Notes: generated by a model from the sequence alone, not told the origin. 64,000 nt of DNA from Brevundimonas pishanensis (GCF_022750635.1 NZ_JAJKBG010000002.1:62001-126000), one strand, 5' to 3'. Counted from the stretch's first letter, positions 16,085 to 24,720 are shown. A program made the numbers and translations.

Positions 16085-16804
16085 ATGAACGCTTTCCAAT
16101 CCTCGTCGCCTTCCCAAGCTGCCCTCGTCCTCTTTTCGGGAGGGCAGGACAGCGCCACCTGTCTGGCCTGGGCGTTGGCTAAATATAGCCGAGTCGAGAC
16201 CATAGGATTTGATTACGGTCAAAGACATGCTGTTGAAATGTCTGCGCGTTTGTCGGTTCGTGAAGAGATGAAGCGGGTGCTTCCTCAATACGCAGAACGC
16301 CTCGGCGACGACCATGTGGTCGATTTGACGGGTTATGGACGTATTGCGGAAAGCAGCCTGACCAGCGAGGTCGCCATCGAGATGGACGCCCGCGGGCTTC
16401 CCGCGACCTTCGTGCCGGGGCGTAACCTGATCTTTTTGACGACGGCGGCAGCCCTGTCAGACCGTCGGGGTCTGGGCGTACTGGTGACCGGCGTGTGTGA
16501 GACGGATTACTCCGGCTATCCGGACTGCCGTCAGGCAACTATCGACGCCATGTCGCACGCCCTGACGCTGGGTCTGGATCGTCCGGTGCCGATTGAAACC
16601 CCGCTGATGTACCTGACCAAGGCGCAGACGTGGGAGTTGGCAAACGAGATCGGCGGCGAGCCCCTGGTGGACGCTATTATCGAAGCCTCGCACACCTGCT
16701 ATGCCGGTGATCGCGAGCACCGCCACGACTGGGGCTATGGCTGTGGCACATGCGCGGCGTGCGAGCTGCGCGAAGCGGGCTATCGCCAGTGGAAGGAAGG
16801 CTGA
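16085..16804 (+). CDS. queC: 7-cyano-7-deazaguanine (preQ0) synthase
   Basis: 239 residues from the ATG at 16085. The PP-loop ATP pyrophosphatase motif [16 protein letters not shown] lies at residues 15-30. The zinc-binding cluster near the C-terminus reads C...[15 protein letters not shown]. QueC converts 7-carboxy-7-deazaguanine to preQ0 with ATP and ammonia. Its stop overlaps the ATG of queE (TGATG), so the two consecutive steps are translationally coupled. queD and queF are not in the window. Confidence 0.96.
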   Translation: MNAFQSSSPSQAALVLFSGGQDSATCLAWALAKYSRVETIGFDYGQRHAVEMSARLSVREEMKRVLPQYAERLGDDHVVDLTGYGRIAESSLTSEVAIEMDARGLPATFVPGRNLIFLTTAAALSDRRGLGVLVTGVCETDYSGYPDCRQATIDAMSHALTLGLDRPVPIETPLMYLTKAQTWELANEIGGEPLVDAIIEASHTCYAGDREHRHDWGYGCGTCAACELREAGYRQWKEG

Positions 16805-17439
16805 TGACCTATTCGGTCAAGGAATGCTTCCTGACGGTTCAGGGCGAGGCGGGGCAGGCAGGGCGCGTCTCGGTCTTCCTTCGTTTTGCGGGCTGCAATC
16901 TGTGGAGCGGGCTGGAGCGTGATCGCGAAACCGCCGTCTGCACCTTCTGCGATACGGATTTTGTCGGCACCAACGGTGATGGCGGCGGCAAGTTCAAGAC
17001 TGCGGACCTGCTGGCCGATCATGTGAACAGCTTCTGGACCGGCCGCGAGGGCGATCCGAAGTTGGTTGTCTGCACGGGGGGCGAGCCTCTGCTGCAGCTG
17101 GATGCACTGCTGATCGACGCCCTGCATGCGCGAGGCTTCGAGATTGCCATCGAGAGCAATGGCACCATCAAAGCCCCTGACGGCATCGACTGGATCTGCA
17201 TCAGTCCCAAGGCCGATGCCGAAGTCATCCAAACCTCGGGGCAAGAGCTGAAGCTGGTCTACCCGCAAGAACAGGCCATGCCCGAACGTTTCGATTACAT
17301 GGATTTCGAGCGCTTCTGGCTGCAACCGATGGATGGCCCGGATCAGGCCGCCAATACCCAAGCGGCCATGGACTACTGCCTGAAACACCCGCAGTGGCGT
17401 CTCAGTATCCAGACCCACAAATACATCGGGGTCAGATAA
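16804..17439 (+). CDS. queE: 7-carboxy-7-deazaguanine synthase, radical SAM
   Basis: 211 residues. The radical-SAM cluster is C31-x14-C46-x2-C49 (CNLWSG ... CTFCDTDF), the extended version seen in some proteobacterial QueE proteins rather than the classical C-x3-C-x2-C. TGGEPLLQLD is the SAM-binding GGE motif. QueE makes 7-carboxy-7-deazaguanine from 6-carboxytetrahydropterin, the substrate of QueC encoded just upstream with a one-base overlap. Confidence 0.95.
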   Translation: MTYSVKECFLTVQGEAGQAGRVSVFLRFAGCNLWSGLERDRETAVCTFCDTDFVGTNGDGGGKFKTADLLADHVNSFWTGREGDPKLVVCTGGEPLLQLDALLIDALHARGFEIAIESNGTIKAPDGIDWICISPKADAEVIQTSGQELKLVYPQEQAMPERFDYMDFERFWLQPMDGPDQAANTQAAMDYCLKHPQWRLSIQTHKYIGVR

Positions 17440-17477
17440 GCCGTCTGCCGAGTTGATTTGCCGTCGACACCGTCAGG

Positions 17478-17738
17478 TCAGCATTCCTGACCACGGCGCT
17501 GACGGCGTTCGCAGCGGCGCTCTTCCTTTTTGCGCTTGGCGCGAAGTTCTTCGTCCGACGTGGTGACGGCATCTACACCCGCACCGATGACTGCACCCGT
17601 GGCCTTGGCGGTGCCGCCGACAACGGCAGCGCCCGCGCCCACTACGGCTCCGGCCACGCATCCGCTGAGGCCGAGGGTCAAAACCATTACTGCGCCGATA
17701 GTGGCGATAGAGGTTGATCGGCGGTGGTGAGCATTCAT
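17478..17738 (-). CDS. Small lipoprotein with glycine-rich core and basic C-terminus
   Basis: 86 residues from the ATG at 17738; earlier in-frame ATGs at 17753 and 17846 are possible. The lipobox LSGC lies at about residues 23-26. The mature part has a glycine-zipper-like stretch (GAVVGAGAAVVGG) and ends in a very basic, Lys/Arg/Cys-rich tail (RAKRKKEERRCERRQRRGQEC). Function unknown. It is divergent from a GNAT gene 52 bases away. Confidence 0.65.
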   Translation of the reverse strand: MNAHHRRSTSIATIGAVMVLTLGLSGCVAGAVVGAGAAVVGGTAKATGAVIGAGVDAVTTSDEELRAKRKKEERRCERRQRRGQEC

Positions 17739-17790
17739 GGGATTGTGTGCCATTATCGAAACCGGCAAAGCGGCTTCAGTCGGGGGAGTG

Positions 17791-18234
17791 ATGATCCACA
17801 TAGTACCGTTTGAAGCGGACCTACATAAGGCGGTACTTTCCGACATCTGGTTACGCGCCTCGATGCAAGCGCATCCCTTTATCGGCGAGGCGACGTTGCG
17901 CGAGCAGCAGCCGCTGATGGAGGATGTCTATCTGCCCATGGCGACGACCCGCGTGGCTGTGAAAGATGGCCGGATTGCCGGTTTCGCCAGCCTTCTGAAA
18001 GACCACATCGCCGCCCTGTTCGTTGATCCGACGGCACAGGGTCAGGGGATCGGGCGCGAACTGCTGGACCACGCGGCGCGGGGGCGGGAGCAACTGTCTC
18101 TGGAAGTCTACCTCCATAATCGAAAAGCCGTGGAGTTTTACGAACGCTATGGCTTTGTCATCGAGAGCCGGCGCGAGGTCGATGATCAGGGGCAGCCGTT
18201 CCCGAACGCCCGCATGATTTGGCGCAGGCCATGA
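17791..18234 (+). CDS. GNAT-family N-acetyltransferase
   Basis: 147 residues from the ATG at 17791, which has GGGGGAG directly upstream; an ATG at 17737 would add a non-conserved leader. The acetyl-CoA loop is LFVDPTAQGQGIGRELLDHA (V-x5-Q-G-x-G-x-G/A) and the C-terminal YLHNRKAVEFYERYGF is the usual motif B. Substrate unknown. A bidirectional terminator separates it from the convergent pirin gene. Confidence 0.9.
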   Translation: MIHIVPFEADLHKAVLSDIWLRASMQAHPFIGEATLREQQPLMEDVYLPMATTRVAVKDGRIAGFASLLKDHIAALFVDPTAQGQGIGRELLDHAARGREQLSLEVYLHNRKAVEFYERYGFVIESRREVDDQGQPFPNARMIWRRP

Positions 18235-18235
18235 A

Positions 18236-18266
18236 AAAGGGCGCTGGAGTGATCCAGCGCCCTTTC
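18236..18266. terminator. Bidirectional Rho-independent terminator
   Basis: A perfect 13-pair stem (AAAGGGCGCTGGA / TCCAGCGCCCTTT) with loop GTGA sits between the convergent GNAT and pirin genes, with A and T tracts on its flanks. Confidence 0.93.
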
Positions 18267-18288
18267 GCTTTCGGGGAATCAAACGGCC

Positions 18289-18984
18289 TTACAGGCTGTC
18301 GACCATCACCAGTTCGGCATCTTCCTTGGCGGTGATGGTGATCACCGGCTCGTCGATGATACCAGCGCCGTCGCGGGCGTTCAGCGTGGTGCCGTTGACG
18401 TCGACCTGACCGACAGCCGGAACCAGATAGGCGCGGCGACCGGATTTCAGGTCATAGGTCAGGCTCTCACCCGCCTTCAGCGTCGCGGCCAAAATTTGGG
18501 CGTCGGCGTTGATGTTCAGCGAGCCGTCGTTGGTGTCGCCCGAAGCCACAACCGTGAACTTGCCCGAGCGGTCCGACTTCGGAAACTCGCGCTGACCCCA
18601 CGAAGGTTCTGCACCCGGACGATCGGTTTCGATCCAGATCTGGAACAGGGTCGTCAGCTCGTTTTCCATATTGTACTCGGCGTGACGTACACCGGTACCG
18701 GCGCTCATGACCTGCACATCGCCAGCGCCCGTGCGGCCCTGGTTGCCCATGGAGTCCTGGTGGGTGATCGCCCCCGTGCGGACATAGGTGATGATTTCCA
18801 TGTCGGCGTGCGGGTGGGGCGGAAAGCCCGACTTCGCACCGATCTCGTCATCGTTCCAGACGCGCAGACGGCCCCAGCCCATACGATTGGGATCGTAATA
18901 GTTGGCGAACGAGAAGTGGTGCTTGGCATTCAGCCAGCCGTGGTTGGCGCCACCGAGGGTATTGAAAGGACGGACATCGATCAT
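18289..18984 (-). CDS. Pirin-family protein
   Basis: 231 residues, typical of bacterial pirins (bicupin). The N-terminal cupin has the metal-binding motif PHPHADMEIITYV and the second cluster GTGVRHAEYN. Pirins include quercetinase-like enzymes and redox-sensing proteins; the substrate here is unknown. The gene is preceded by a 264-base region with two TGTTACG direct repeats 31 bases apart. Confidence 0.9.
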   Translation of the reverse strand: MIDVRPFNTLGGANHGWLNAKHHFSFANYYDPNRMGWGRLRVWNDDEIGAKSGFPPHPHADMEIITYVRTGAITHQDSMGNQGRTGAGDVQVMSAGTGVRHAEYNMENELTTLFQIWIETDRPGAEPSWGQREFPKSDRSGKFTVVASGDTNDGSLNINADAQILAATLKAGESLTYDLKSGRRAYLVPAVGQVDVNGTTLNARDGAGIIDEPVITITAKEDAELVMVDSL

Positions 18985-19055
18985 AGTGATCTCCCCAACG
19001 CTTAAAGTGTGCAGCCCGTTGCTGCTTCGTTGAGAGCTATATAAGGAACAGTTAC

Positions 19056-19093
19056 TGTTACGAATAGGGGTGTAATGATCACGGATTGTTACG
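19056..19093. promoter_or_regulatory. Direct repeats TGTTACG upstream of the pirin gene
   Basis: TGTTACG occurs at 19056-19062 and 19087-19093, 31 bases apart or about three helical turns. An AACAG-TTA-CTGTT inverted repeat overlaps the first copy. Such spacing is typical of sites for a regulator that binds on one face of the helix. Nature of the regulator unknown. Confidence 0.35.
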
Positions 19094-19195
19094 TGCTGCT
19101 CCTTTCTAACGTAGCGGTGGAGAATTGGCGAGCAGTTCGGTTCTTCGGCACCGTCACATGGTCTGGCGGTAGATCACGATCGGATGCATGCCTTG

Positions 19196-19216
19196 ACGAC
19201 AATTAAGTATTGTCGT
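19196..19216. promoter_or_regulatory. Inverted repeat in the leader of the four-cysteine gene pair
   Basis: ACGACAAT-TAAGT-ATTGTCGT is a perfect 8-bp inverted repeat with a five-base spacer. It ends 33 bases before the proposed TTG start at 19249. It could be an operator or a 5' hairpin. Its position argues against the upstream TTG at 19210 as a start. Confidence 0.5.
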
Positions 19217-19248
19217 TCTCTGTGGGGCTTTCATCGGGAGCGCATACT

Positions 19249-19722
19249 TTGATCAATGGCTTGATGTTTGCGGGCGCGCTTCTGGCGATGGAGCCGGAAC
19301 TTCAATGGGTATCGCTATTGAAGGTGTACGGCGACGAGGTTACGCAGGATGTATGGGCGGATAACGAACGGCTGCTTCTCAAGCTGATTGGCCACCACCT
19401 TTGGATCGAGGAAAGCGTTCTGGACCGACGTCCCATTCAGGGATGTATGACATCCCATCAAAGAGGATGGGTCAGCCTTCCGGTCTGTGTCGGTGCCCGT
19501 CTAGAGGAAATGGAGGCACCGGAAGGAACAGTGTCTCTGACCATCGCCCCGTCACATGACAACGCCTCGGTGGAATGGACCTGTACCGGGACGGGTCGAG
19601 CCGGATTCGATGGATCGCGGCAGGTCGCCACTTTTAACCGAGCCGCCCTTGATAACCCTTCGATAGAAGACGTTCAGCGGGCCGCGCAGTGTTTACTGGC
19701 AGCAAGCAGAAACGGAGAGTGA
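19249..19722 (+). CDS. Secreted four-cysteine protein, first of a tandem pair
   Basis: 157 residues from the TTG at 19249, which has GGGAG eight bases upstream; in-frame TTG 19210, GTG 19222 and ATG 19264 are alternatives. A short hydrophobic N-terminus (LMFAGALLAM) suggests export. Four cysteines (C66, C80, C112, C148) include GCM and the motif VEWTCTGTG. The next gene encodes a protein with the same cysteine order and the same 32-residue spacing between its second and third cysteine, and the motif LIWSCAG. I recognise no family. The stop overlaps the start of the next gene, so they are coupled. Confidence 0.6.
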   Translation: MINGLMFAGALLAMEPELQWVSLLKVYGDEVTQDVWADNERLLLKLIGHHLWIEESVLDRRPIQGCMTSHQRGWVSLPVCVGARLEEMEAPEGTVSLTIAPSHDNASVEWTCTGTGRAGFDGSRQVATFNRAALDNPSIEDVQRAAQCLLAASRNGE

Positions 19723-20222
19723 TGATGGCCGGATTTGTCACGAATTGGGGAAGGGTGATCAGCCCAGTCGCCGTTGGCAGCGCCCTTTTAGCGGCTACCG
19801 CCGTTCAGGCTTCGATACCGCCCACCTATAACATCATGTTCATCGGCGATGCGCGCGAGGCACGCGCAATCGGCGCTGCCGTCAGCGCCTATATGATCCA
19901 GCACGACGCCTATTTCGATCAACCTCTGGAGATGTCGCGATCGTCTGTGGCGGGGTGTATGGAGACCGACACTTACGCCGCCTGCATTGCCGAGGCGTTG
20001 AGCGCCCCCGCGCATTCATCGGTTCATGCCCCGGTGGTGGTCTGGGCGAGAGTGGATGGTGACAGCTTGATCTGGAGCTGTGCGGGTCGACTTGGCGAGG
20101 CTTCAGCCACGCTTGACGTATCTTTCAACCCGCAGAAGGCCTTGTTCGGTTCGGGTGAAGAGCAGAGCGCCGAACTTCGCAAGGCCGTTGCCTGTATCAA
20201 GGATGCGGGCCGGTCGGGCTAG
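19722..20222 (+). CDS. Secreted four-cysteine protein, second of a tandem pair
   Basis: 166 residues (ATG at 19722 overlapping the previous stop; the next ATG, 19725, is equally possible). A signal peptide ends near residue 30 (AVQA). Cysteines are C79 (GCM), C88, C120 (IWSC) and C158 (ACIKD). Spacing C2-C3 is 32 residues and C3-C4 is 38, against 32 and 36 in the upstream protein, so the pair probably arose by an old duplication and both likely form two disulfides in the periplasm. Function unknown. The stop codon shares the palindrome CTAG with the stop of the convergent gene. Confidence 0.72.
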   Translation: MMAGFVTNWGRVISPVAVGSALLAATAVQASIPPTYNIMFIGDAREARAIGAAVSAYMIQHDAYFDQPLEMSRSSVAGCMETDTYAACIAEALSAPAHSSVHAPVVVWARVDGDSLIWSCAGRLGEASATLDVSFNPQKALFGSGEEQSAELRKAVACIKDAGRSG

Positions 20223-20980
20223 CCTCCGAACATTCTAAGCGTATAGCGGCTATCGCGACTGGACATATGGGATCGGACACTTAGCGAATAGGTGCCGGTC
20301 CGAGGCATCGTGTGCCGCAGGCCTTGAACATTCAGATAGACCTCAGCGTCCACACTTCGTGCCAGAACGCTGCCTTTACAGGCGTCATCGGAAAAGATCG
20401 TTAGCGTTGGGCCCAACATTTCCAAGGTAAACCGCGCCAACTCGCCTTGGGTGGCGGCAAATTGGTAGCAATCGAAAAGGGCACCCTCTGATGTCTGACG
20501 GTCGTCGGCTATCAGTTCGCCGTGATAATAGGAGCCGGGCGCAATTCGAACGCTTCTATCATCGTTGCTCGTTAGACGAAGACTGTAACGACCAGTCTCA
20601 ATATTGCGAAGTCCGATACTATAGATCGCAACAGCGACTTTTATCGGGGTCTCCGCATGGAAGGTTAGAAAGGAGATTTTTTGGCCACCTTGACCTTCCA
20701 CGCCATCAGAAAAGCTTTTGCAGTCCGGAGCGGCTGTATCATCTCCGGGAATGACAATCAGTTTGGGGTTAAGGGTGGTTTCACCTTGAACATCAATCGC
20801 ATAGTTGGTTCCTGCGCGCAGGCTGATTGTGTAGCAATCGACCGGCATGCGAAGGTTTGGATCGACGTCGCTTGCTGTCAACTCCCCGTGATGCAGACGG
20901 CCCACGGTCAGTGTTTCCTGGGATATCGCGGGCGATGCCAGAAACAGGGATACACATAGGACTGATAGGGGCTTTTTCAC
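20219..20980 (-). CDS. Secreted protein with two PPC-like beta-sandwich repeats
   Basis: 253 residues with a signal peptide cut after AIS (about residue 20). Two repeated units start at HHGELTASD (about 30) and YHGELIADD (about 152); each continues with D-C-Y-x-(I/F)-x4-G, resembling pre-peptidase C-terminal (PPC) domains. In the first unit NPKLIVIPGDD and in the second GPTLTIFSDDAC fill the same place. Such domains occur in secreted proteins and often act in binding or folding. There is no catalytic domain here. It converges on the four-cysteine pair and overlaps it by four bases. Confidence 0.72.
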   Translation of the reverse strand: MKKPLSVLCVSLFLASPAISQETLTVGRLHHGELTASDVDPNLRMPVDCYTISLRAGTNYAIDVQGETTLNPKLIVIPGDDTAAPDCKSFSDGVEGQGGQKISFLTFHAETPIKVAVAIYSIGLRNIETGRYSLRLTSNDDRSVRIAPGSYYHGELIADDRQTSEGALFDCYQFAATQGELARFTLEMLGPTLTIFSDDACKGSVLARSVDAEVYLNVQGLRHTMPRTGTYSLSVRSHMSSRDSRYTLRMFGG

Positions 20981-21096
20981 CGTACTATCCTTAGTGAATG
21001 GCGCGCGTTTGGAACATCAGCGCGCAGCTTAACACTCATTTGAATAACGGTAATCTGTAAAATGGTCGATGGCGCAGGATGCCGACACCTGAGGTG

Positions 21097-21399
21097 TCAG
21101 TCTTCAAGCGGTATCCCGTGCGCTTGGCAGTACATATGCCGCGCGTTTCGCGCCGAGTTACCCATTTTAACCTGCTCGACGGTCCAGGCGTCGAGGTCGC
21201 GGCCATCGGGATGACGTAGATCGACGCCCGCGCGTCGCAGTCGGCTCAGTAGGACTGAAGCACCGTAGTTAGCCGCTGAAATCCAGCCCAACATGTCACT
21301 GATGTCATCGGGTGAGAGCCCGTCCTTGTCAGGATTGTAGGCGTCGGAATCCAGAGCGTCGCCAAGCTGCTGAAGAACATCTGTGATGTTGACGGCCAT
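21097..21399 (-). CDS. Hypothetical protein
   Basis: 100 residues from the ATG at 21399; a longer reading starts at 21441. It is acidic in the first half (DALDSDAYNPDKDGLSPDDI), then has a helical segment WISAANYGASVLLSRLRRAG and ends RHMYCQAHGIPLED. No signal peptide or membrane segment. No family recognised. The gene lies downstream of aroC on the same strand. Confidence 0.55.
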   Translation of the reverse strand: MAVNITDVLQQLGDALDSDAYNPDKDGLSPDDISDMLGWISAANYGASVLLSRLRRAGVDLRHPDGRDLDAWTVEQVKMGNSARNARHMYCQAHGIPLED

Positions 21400-21480
21400 T
21401 GGTACGCTCTTGGGTTGGTGTGGAAGTCTGAATGAGTTCACGCAACAACTTTAAACCAATACTGACGCCCTTACGGCTCC

Positions 21481-22566
21481 TTAGCCCACCTGCGCCCGAT
21501 GCCGCAACTTGGCATCCGCCAGCACAATCGCTGCCATCGCTTCAACGACCGGAACGCCGCGCAGGGCGACGCAGGGGTCGTGGCGGCCCTTGGTGCGTAG
21601 GTCCACTTCGGCACCATCGCGATTGATGGTCTGGCGGTGGGTGAGGATCGAGGAGGTGGGTTTGAAGGCCACGCGAGCGGTGACGGGCTGGCCCGTCGAG
21701 ATGCCGCCGAGGATGCCGCCCGCCTTGTTCGACAGGAAGACAGGCTCGCCATCGGGGCCGATACGCATTTCGTCGGCGTTTTCCTCACCTGACAGCATGG
21801 CGGCCTCGAAGCCCGCGCCGATTTCCACGCCCTTGACGGCGTTGATGGTCATCAGGCCCGATGCCAGTTCGCTATCCAGTTTCGCATAGAGCGGTGCGCC
21901 CCATCCGGCAGGCACGCCGGTGACTTCCAGCGCCACGACCGCGCCGATGCTGGAGCCTGCCTTGCGCACGGTATCCAGATAGGCTTCCCATTCCGGCACC
22001 ACTTCATTGGATGCCGCGAACAGGGCGTTGTCATAGACGGCGCTGAAGTCGATCAGCTCGTCGGGGATGCGGTGCGGACCCAGTTGGACCACGCCAGCGC
22101 GGATCTGGATGCTATCGCCCAGCACCTTGCGCGCCACGGCTCCGGCGGCCACGCGGCTAGCGGTTTCGCGGGCGCTGGAGCGACCGCCGCCGCGATAGTC
22201 GCGCACGCCGTATTTGGCCTGATAGGTGAAGTCGGCATGACCGGGGCGGAAGGCGTGGGCGATCTCGCCATAGTCCTTGGAGCGCTGGTCGGTGTTTTCG
22301 ATCATCAGGCTGATCGGCGTGCCGGTGGTGACGGGGCCGTTGCCGTCGTCGAACACGCCGGACAGGATTTTCACCGCGTCGGCCTCTTGGCGCTGGGTAA
22401 CAAAGCGGCTGCCGCCCGGTTTGCGCTGGTCGAGGAAGGGCTGGATGTCCGCTTCGGTCAGCGGGATCAGGGGCGGGCAGCCATCAACGACGACGCCAAT
22501 GGCCGGCCCGTGGCTTTCGCCCCAGGTGGTGATGCGGAACAGGTGACCGAAGCTGTTATGTGACAT
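21481..22566 (-). CDS. aroC: Chorismate synthase
   Basis: 361 residues from the ATG at 22566, which begins [19 protein letters not shown], the canonical start. It catalyses the last shikimate step, EPSP to chorismate, with reduced FMN. Signatures include [19 protein letters not shown] and GGISTGQPV. The gene follows a DnaJ-like gene by 11 bases and is probably cotranscribed with it. Confidence 0.97.
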   Translation of the reverse strand: MSHNSFGHLFRITTWGESHGPAIGVVVDGCPPLIPLTEADIQPFLDQRKPGGSRFVTQRQEADAVKILSGVFDDGNGPVTTGTPISLMIENTDQRSKDYGEIAHAFRPGHADFTYQAKYGVRDYRGGGRSSARETASRVAAGAVARKVLGDSIQIRAGVVQLGPHRIPDELIDFSAVYDNALFAASNEVVPEWEAYLDTVRKAGSSIGAVVALEVTGVPAGWGAPLYAKLDSELASGLMTINAVKGVEIGAGFEAAMLSGEENADEMRIGPDGEPVFLSNKAGGILGGISTGQPVTARVAFKPTSSILTHRQTINRDGAEVDLRTKGRHDPCVALRGVPVVEAMAAIVLADAKLRHRAQVG

Positions 22567-22577
22567 GGGTACGGGGA

Positions 22578-23288
22578 TTAGGCCGCGCTGGCCTGTGTCG
22601 TCCAGTGCTGAGTGAACTGCTGGCGCATATGCTGAGCGTCGCTCAGGTGCTCGTCGCGGGCTTCGAGCGTGATGAACAGGTCGCCCGCAGGGTGTGAGCC
22701 ACGGGCGGGCAAACCCTTGCCGGGGAAGGAAAGCTGCACCGGCTCTTGCATGTCTGGCACCAGCCAAGCGGTTTGCGGGCCGACAGGGGTATCCATCTCG
22801 ATACGGCCACCGTCACGCAAGTAATGGGCCGGTACGCGCTTGTGCACGAAGAGATCGGACCCGAACACTTCGATGCCGAACTGGGGGCGGATGCGGACAG
22901 GGATGGTGGCGATATTCTTGAGCCGCAGACGGTCACCGTGGCGAAGACCCGCAGGAATGCGTAGGCGATACAAGCGTTCTTCGATCCATACCTCTGCGGT
23001 GCCGCCAGTAATGGCCTGAAGCGGGGTAATGACCGCCACCGGAGCGGGGCGCACGACGTGCAGATTGCGCGTGGGTGCACCGAGGGCGGGGCGGGGAAGC
23101 GGCTGGTTTTGCAGTAGGTGGTAGGCTTCGACCACATAGCGGAACAGCACCACGTCGCCATTGGGCGAGTCGGGGTGAACCGCCTTCGCCACGCGCCGGA
23201 AAGCGGTCGACAAATCCGCAGCCGATGTGGGCCCTGTAAGGCCTAAAATCTGGCGGGCCTCGAAAATTGTTAGCCGTCTTTGCTCCAT
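22578..23288 (-). CDS. DnaJ-like (CbpA-type) protein without zinc finger
   Basis: 236 residues. An N-terminal J domain has the HPD motif (H38-P39-D40 in [10 protein letters not shown]), but the usual aromatic and charged helix is shorter than in DnaJ. There is no CxxCxGxG zinc region. The middle and C-terminal part is the DnaJ C-terminal beta fold ([49 protein letters not shown]). It is likely a specialised Hsp40 cochaperone. It sits upstream of aroC and divergent from pdxH. An inverted repeat lies in the shared promoter region. Confidence 0.85.
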   Translation of the reverse strand: MEQRRLTIFEARQILGLTGPTSAADLSTAFRRVAKAVHPDSPNGDVVLFRYVVEAYHLLQNQPLPRPALGAPTRNLHVVRPAPVAVITPLQAITGGTAEVWIEERLYRLRIPAGLRHGDRLRLKNIATIPVRIRPQFGIEVFGSDLFVHKRVPAHYLRDGGRIEMDTPVGPQTAWLVPDMQEPVQLSFPGKGLPARGSHPAGDLFITLEARDEHLSDAQHMRQQFTQHWTTQASAA

Positions 23289-23320
23289 GACAAAGACTGT
23301 TGCGGCAATATGGTCAAAGG

Positions 23321-23338
23321 GTCGTTAACCGTAACGAC
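23321..23338. promoter_or_regulatory. Inverted repeat between the DnaJ-like gene and pdxH
   Basis: GTCGTTA-ACCG-TAACGAC is a perfect 7-bp inverted repeat in the 99-base divergent promoter region. It could be an operator shared by both genes. The regulator is unknown. Confidence 0.4.
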
Positions 23339-23387
23339 GCCGTTGGCGGACTTGGGTCCGACAGGCGAGAGAGTTATAACGCACGCC

Positions 23388-24050
23388 ATGAGTCACGCAG
23401 CCATTCCACCCAGCCCGTCCCGCGCCGATTATGAGGCGCAACTGGTCCGTAACTCGGATGACAGCATCTTTGACGCTGCAGACCCGATGGCTGTCTTCGC
23501 GGACTGGCTGAAAGAGGCTGGCACGACCGAACTGAACGATCCCAACGCCATGACCTTGGCGACTGTGGATTCCCACGGCATGCCCGACGCCCGCATCGTC
23601 CTGTTGAAGGACATCGATGCACGCGGCTTTACCTTCTATTCCAATCTGGAAAGTGCCAAGGGGCAGGAACTGGCGGACCATCCGCAGGCCGCGCTGGTGT
23701 TCCACTGGAAGTCGCTTCGCCGTCAGGTGAGGGTGCGTGGGGTCATCGAGCCTGTAACCGCCGAAGAGGCGGACGCCTATTTCGCCAGCCGTGCGCGTGA
23801 AAGCCGCATCGGCGCATGGGCTTCGTCACAGTCCCGCATGCTGGAAAGCCGCGACGTGCTGGAACAGCGCGTGGCAGAGGAGACCGCCCGCTTCGAGGGC
23901 AAGGATGTACCGCGTCCGCCGCACTGGTCCGGTTGGCGACTGGTACCCGTGTGCATCGAGTTCTGGCGCGACCGACAGTTCAGACTGCACGACCGTATGC
24001 GGTTCGTCCGCCACAACGGGCAATGGGACGTTGAGCGGCTCTATCCGTAA
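23388..24050 (+). CDS. pdxH: Pyridoxamine 5'-phosphate oxidase
   Basis: 220 residues from the ATG at 23388. It oxidises pyridoxine or pyridoxamine phosphate to PLP using FMN. The family signatures are present: [44 protein letters not shown] and the C-terminal [13 protein letters not shown]...ERLYP. The start 108 bases further upstream has no conserved sequence and covers the inverted repeat. It ends two bases from the stop of the convergent TetR gene. Confidence 0.96.
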   Translation: MSHAAIPPSPSRADYEAQLVRNSDDSIFDAADPMAVFADWLKEAGTTELNDPNAMTLATVDSHGMPDARIVLLKDIDARGFTFYSNLESAKGQELADHPQAALVFHWKSLRRQVRVRGVIEPVTAEEADAYFASRARESRIGAWASSQSRMLESRDVLEQRVAEETARFEGKDVPRPPHWSGWRLVPVCIEFWRDRQFRLHDRMRFVRHNGQWDVERLYP

Positions 24051-24051
24051 A

Positions 24052-24654
24052 TCAGGTGCCGTAGCGCGCCCAGAAGGTTTCGACCGCATCCTCGGCGATA
24101 GCGCGGGCAGTGCGTGACTGAACCGGATCCTTGTCTGTCGCCAACGGCAGCAGCAAGACTGGATACTCGACCATGCCCAGAAGTTGGCTCACCGCCCAAC
24201 TGGGTTTTTCCAGCTTCAGCAGACCATCCGACGCCATCGCATCGAGCAGGGTGATCAGTTTGTGCGCGATATCTCCGCGTCCCTGATCAAAGAAGTTTGC
24301 CGCCTTGGCGCTAAAACGGGGTCGTTCTGCAACCACCAGCCGGAACATCTTGCGCACGAAGCCGTCGGACAGAAACTCGATATAGCGCGTCAAATATTCG
24401 ACCAACGAGGATCGCGTGGGGCCGGTGGCCTCGGCGACCGACAGGATTCGGTCATAGAACTCGTTCGCGGCTGTATCGATAACGGCCTCGAACAGATCGG
24501 ATTTACTGGCAAAGAAGCTGTACAGGGTCGCGGTCGAGACACCTGCAGCCCGCGCGATCGGCTCGATGCGCGCGGCTGCGTACCCTTCGGCCACAAACCG
24601 CAGGCGGGCCTCTCGGATGATCGTCTGGACCCGGGGGTCCTGGGGGGTGTTCAT
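24052..24654 (-). CDS. TetR/AcrR-family transcriptional regulator
   Basis: 200 residues. The N-terminal helix-turn-helix ARIEPIARAAGVSTATLYSF FASKSDLF (residues about 27-50) is the TetR type. The C-terminal ligand domain begins at about residue 60 and holds FSDGF-like text LSDGFVRKMFRLVVAERPRF, close to other TetR_C proteins with the same F-x3-P-E-R-x-R element. Upstream, a nested inverted repeat and a CATAAC-AAT-GTTATG repeat lie before the start codon, probable operators. The regulated gene is not obvious; the uridine kinase is next on the same strand. Confidence 0.9.
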   Translation of the reverse strand: MNTPQDPRVQTIIREARLRFVAEGYAAARIEPIARAAGVSTATLYSFFASKSDLFEAVIDTAANEFYDRILSVAEATGPTRSSLVEYLTRYIEFLSDGFVRKMFRLVVAERPRFSAKAANFFDQGRGDIAHKLITLLDAMASDGLLKLEKPSWAVSQLLGMVEYPVLLLPLATDKDPVQSRTARAIAEDAVETFWARYGT

Positions 24655-24657
24655 GAA

Positions 24658-24701
24658 GGTCCAATGGGCTGATGAGCTTTCATCTGTGCCGACATTGGAC
24701 C
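24658..24701 (-). promoter_or_regulatory. Nested inverted repeat upstream of the TetR gene
   Basis: GGTCCAATG (24658-24666) and CATTGGACC (24693-24701) are perfect 9-bp inverted arms, with GATGA-GCTT-TCATC (24671-24684) between them. The block starts four bases from the ATG of the TetR gene and may be an operator or a leader hairpin. Confidence 0.5.
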
Positions 24702-24720
24702 AGCTTTGCTATTGACGCAA

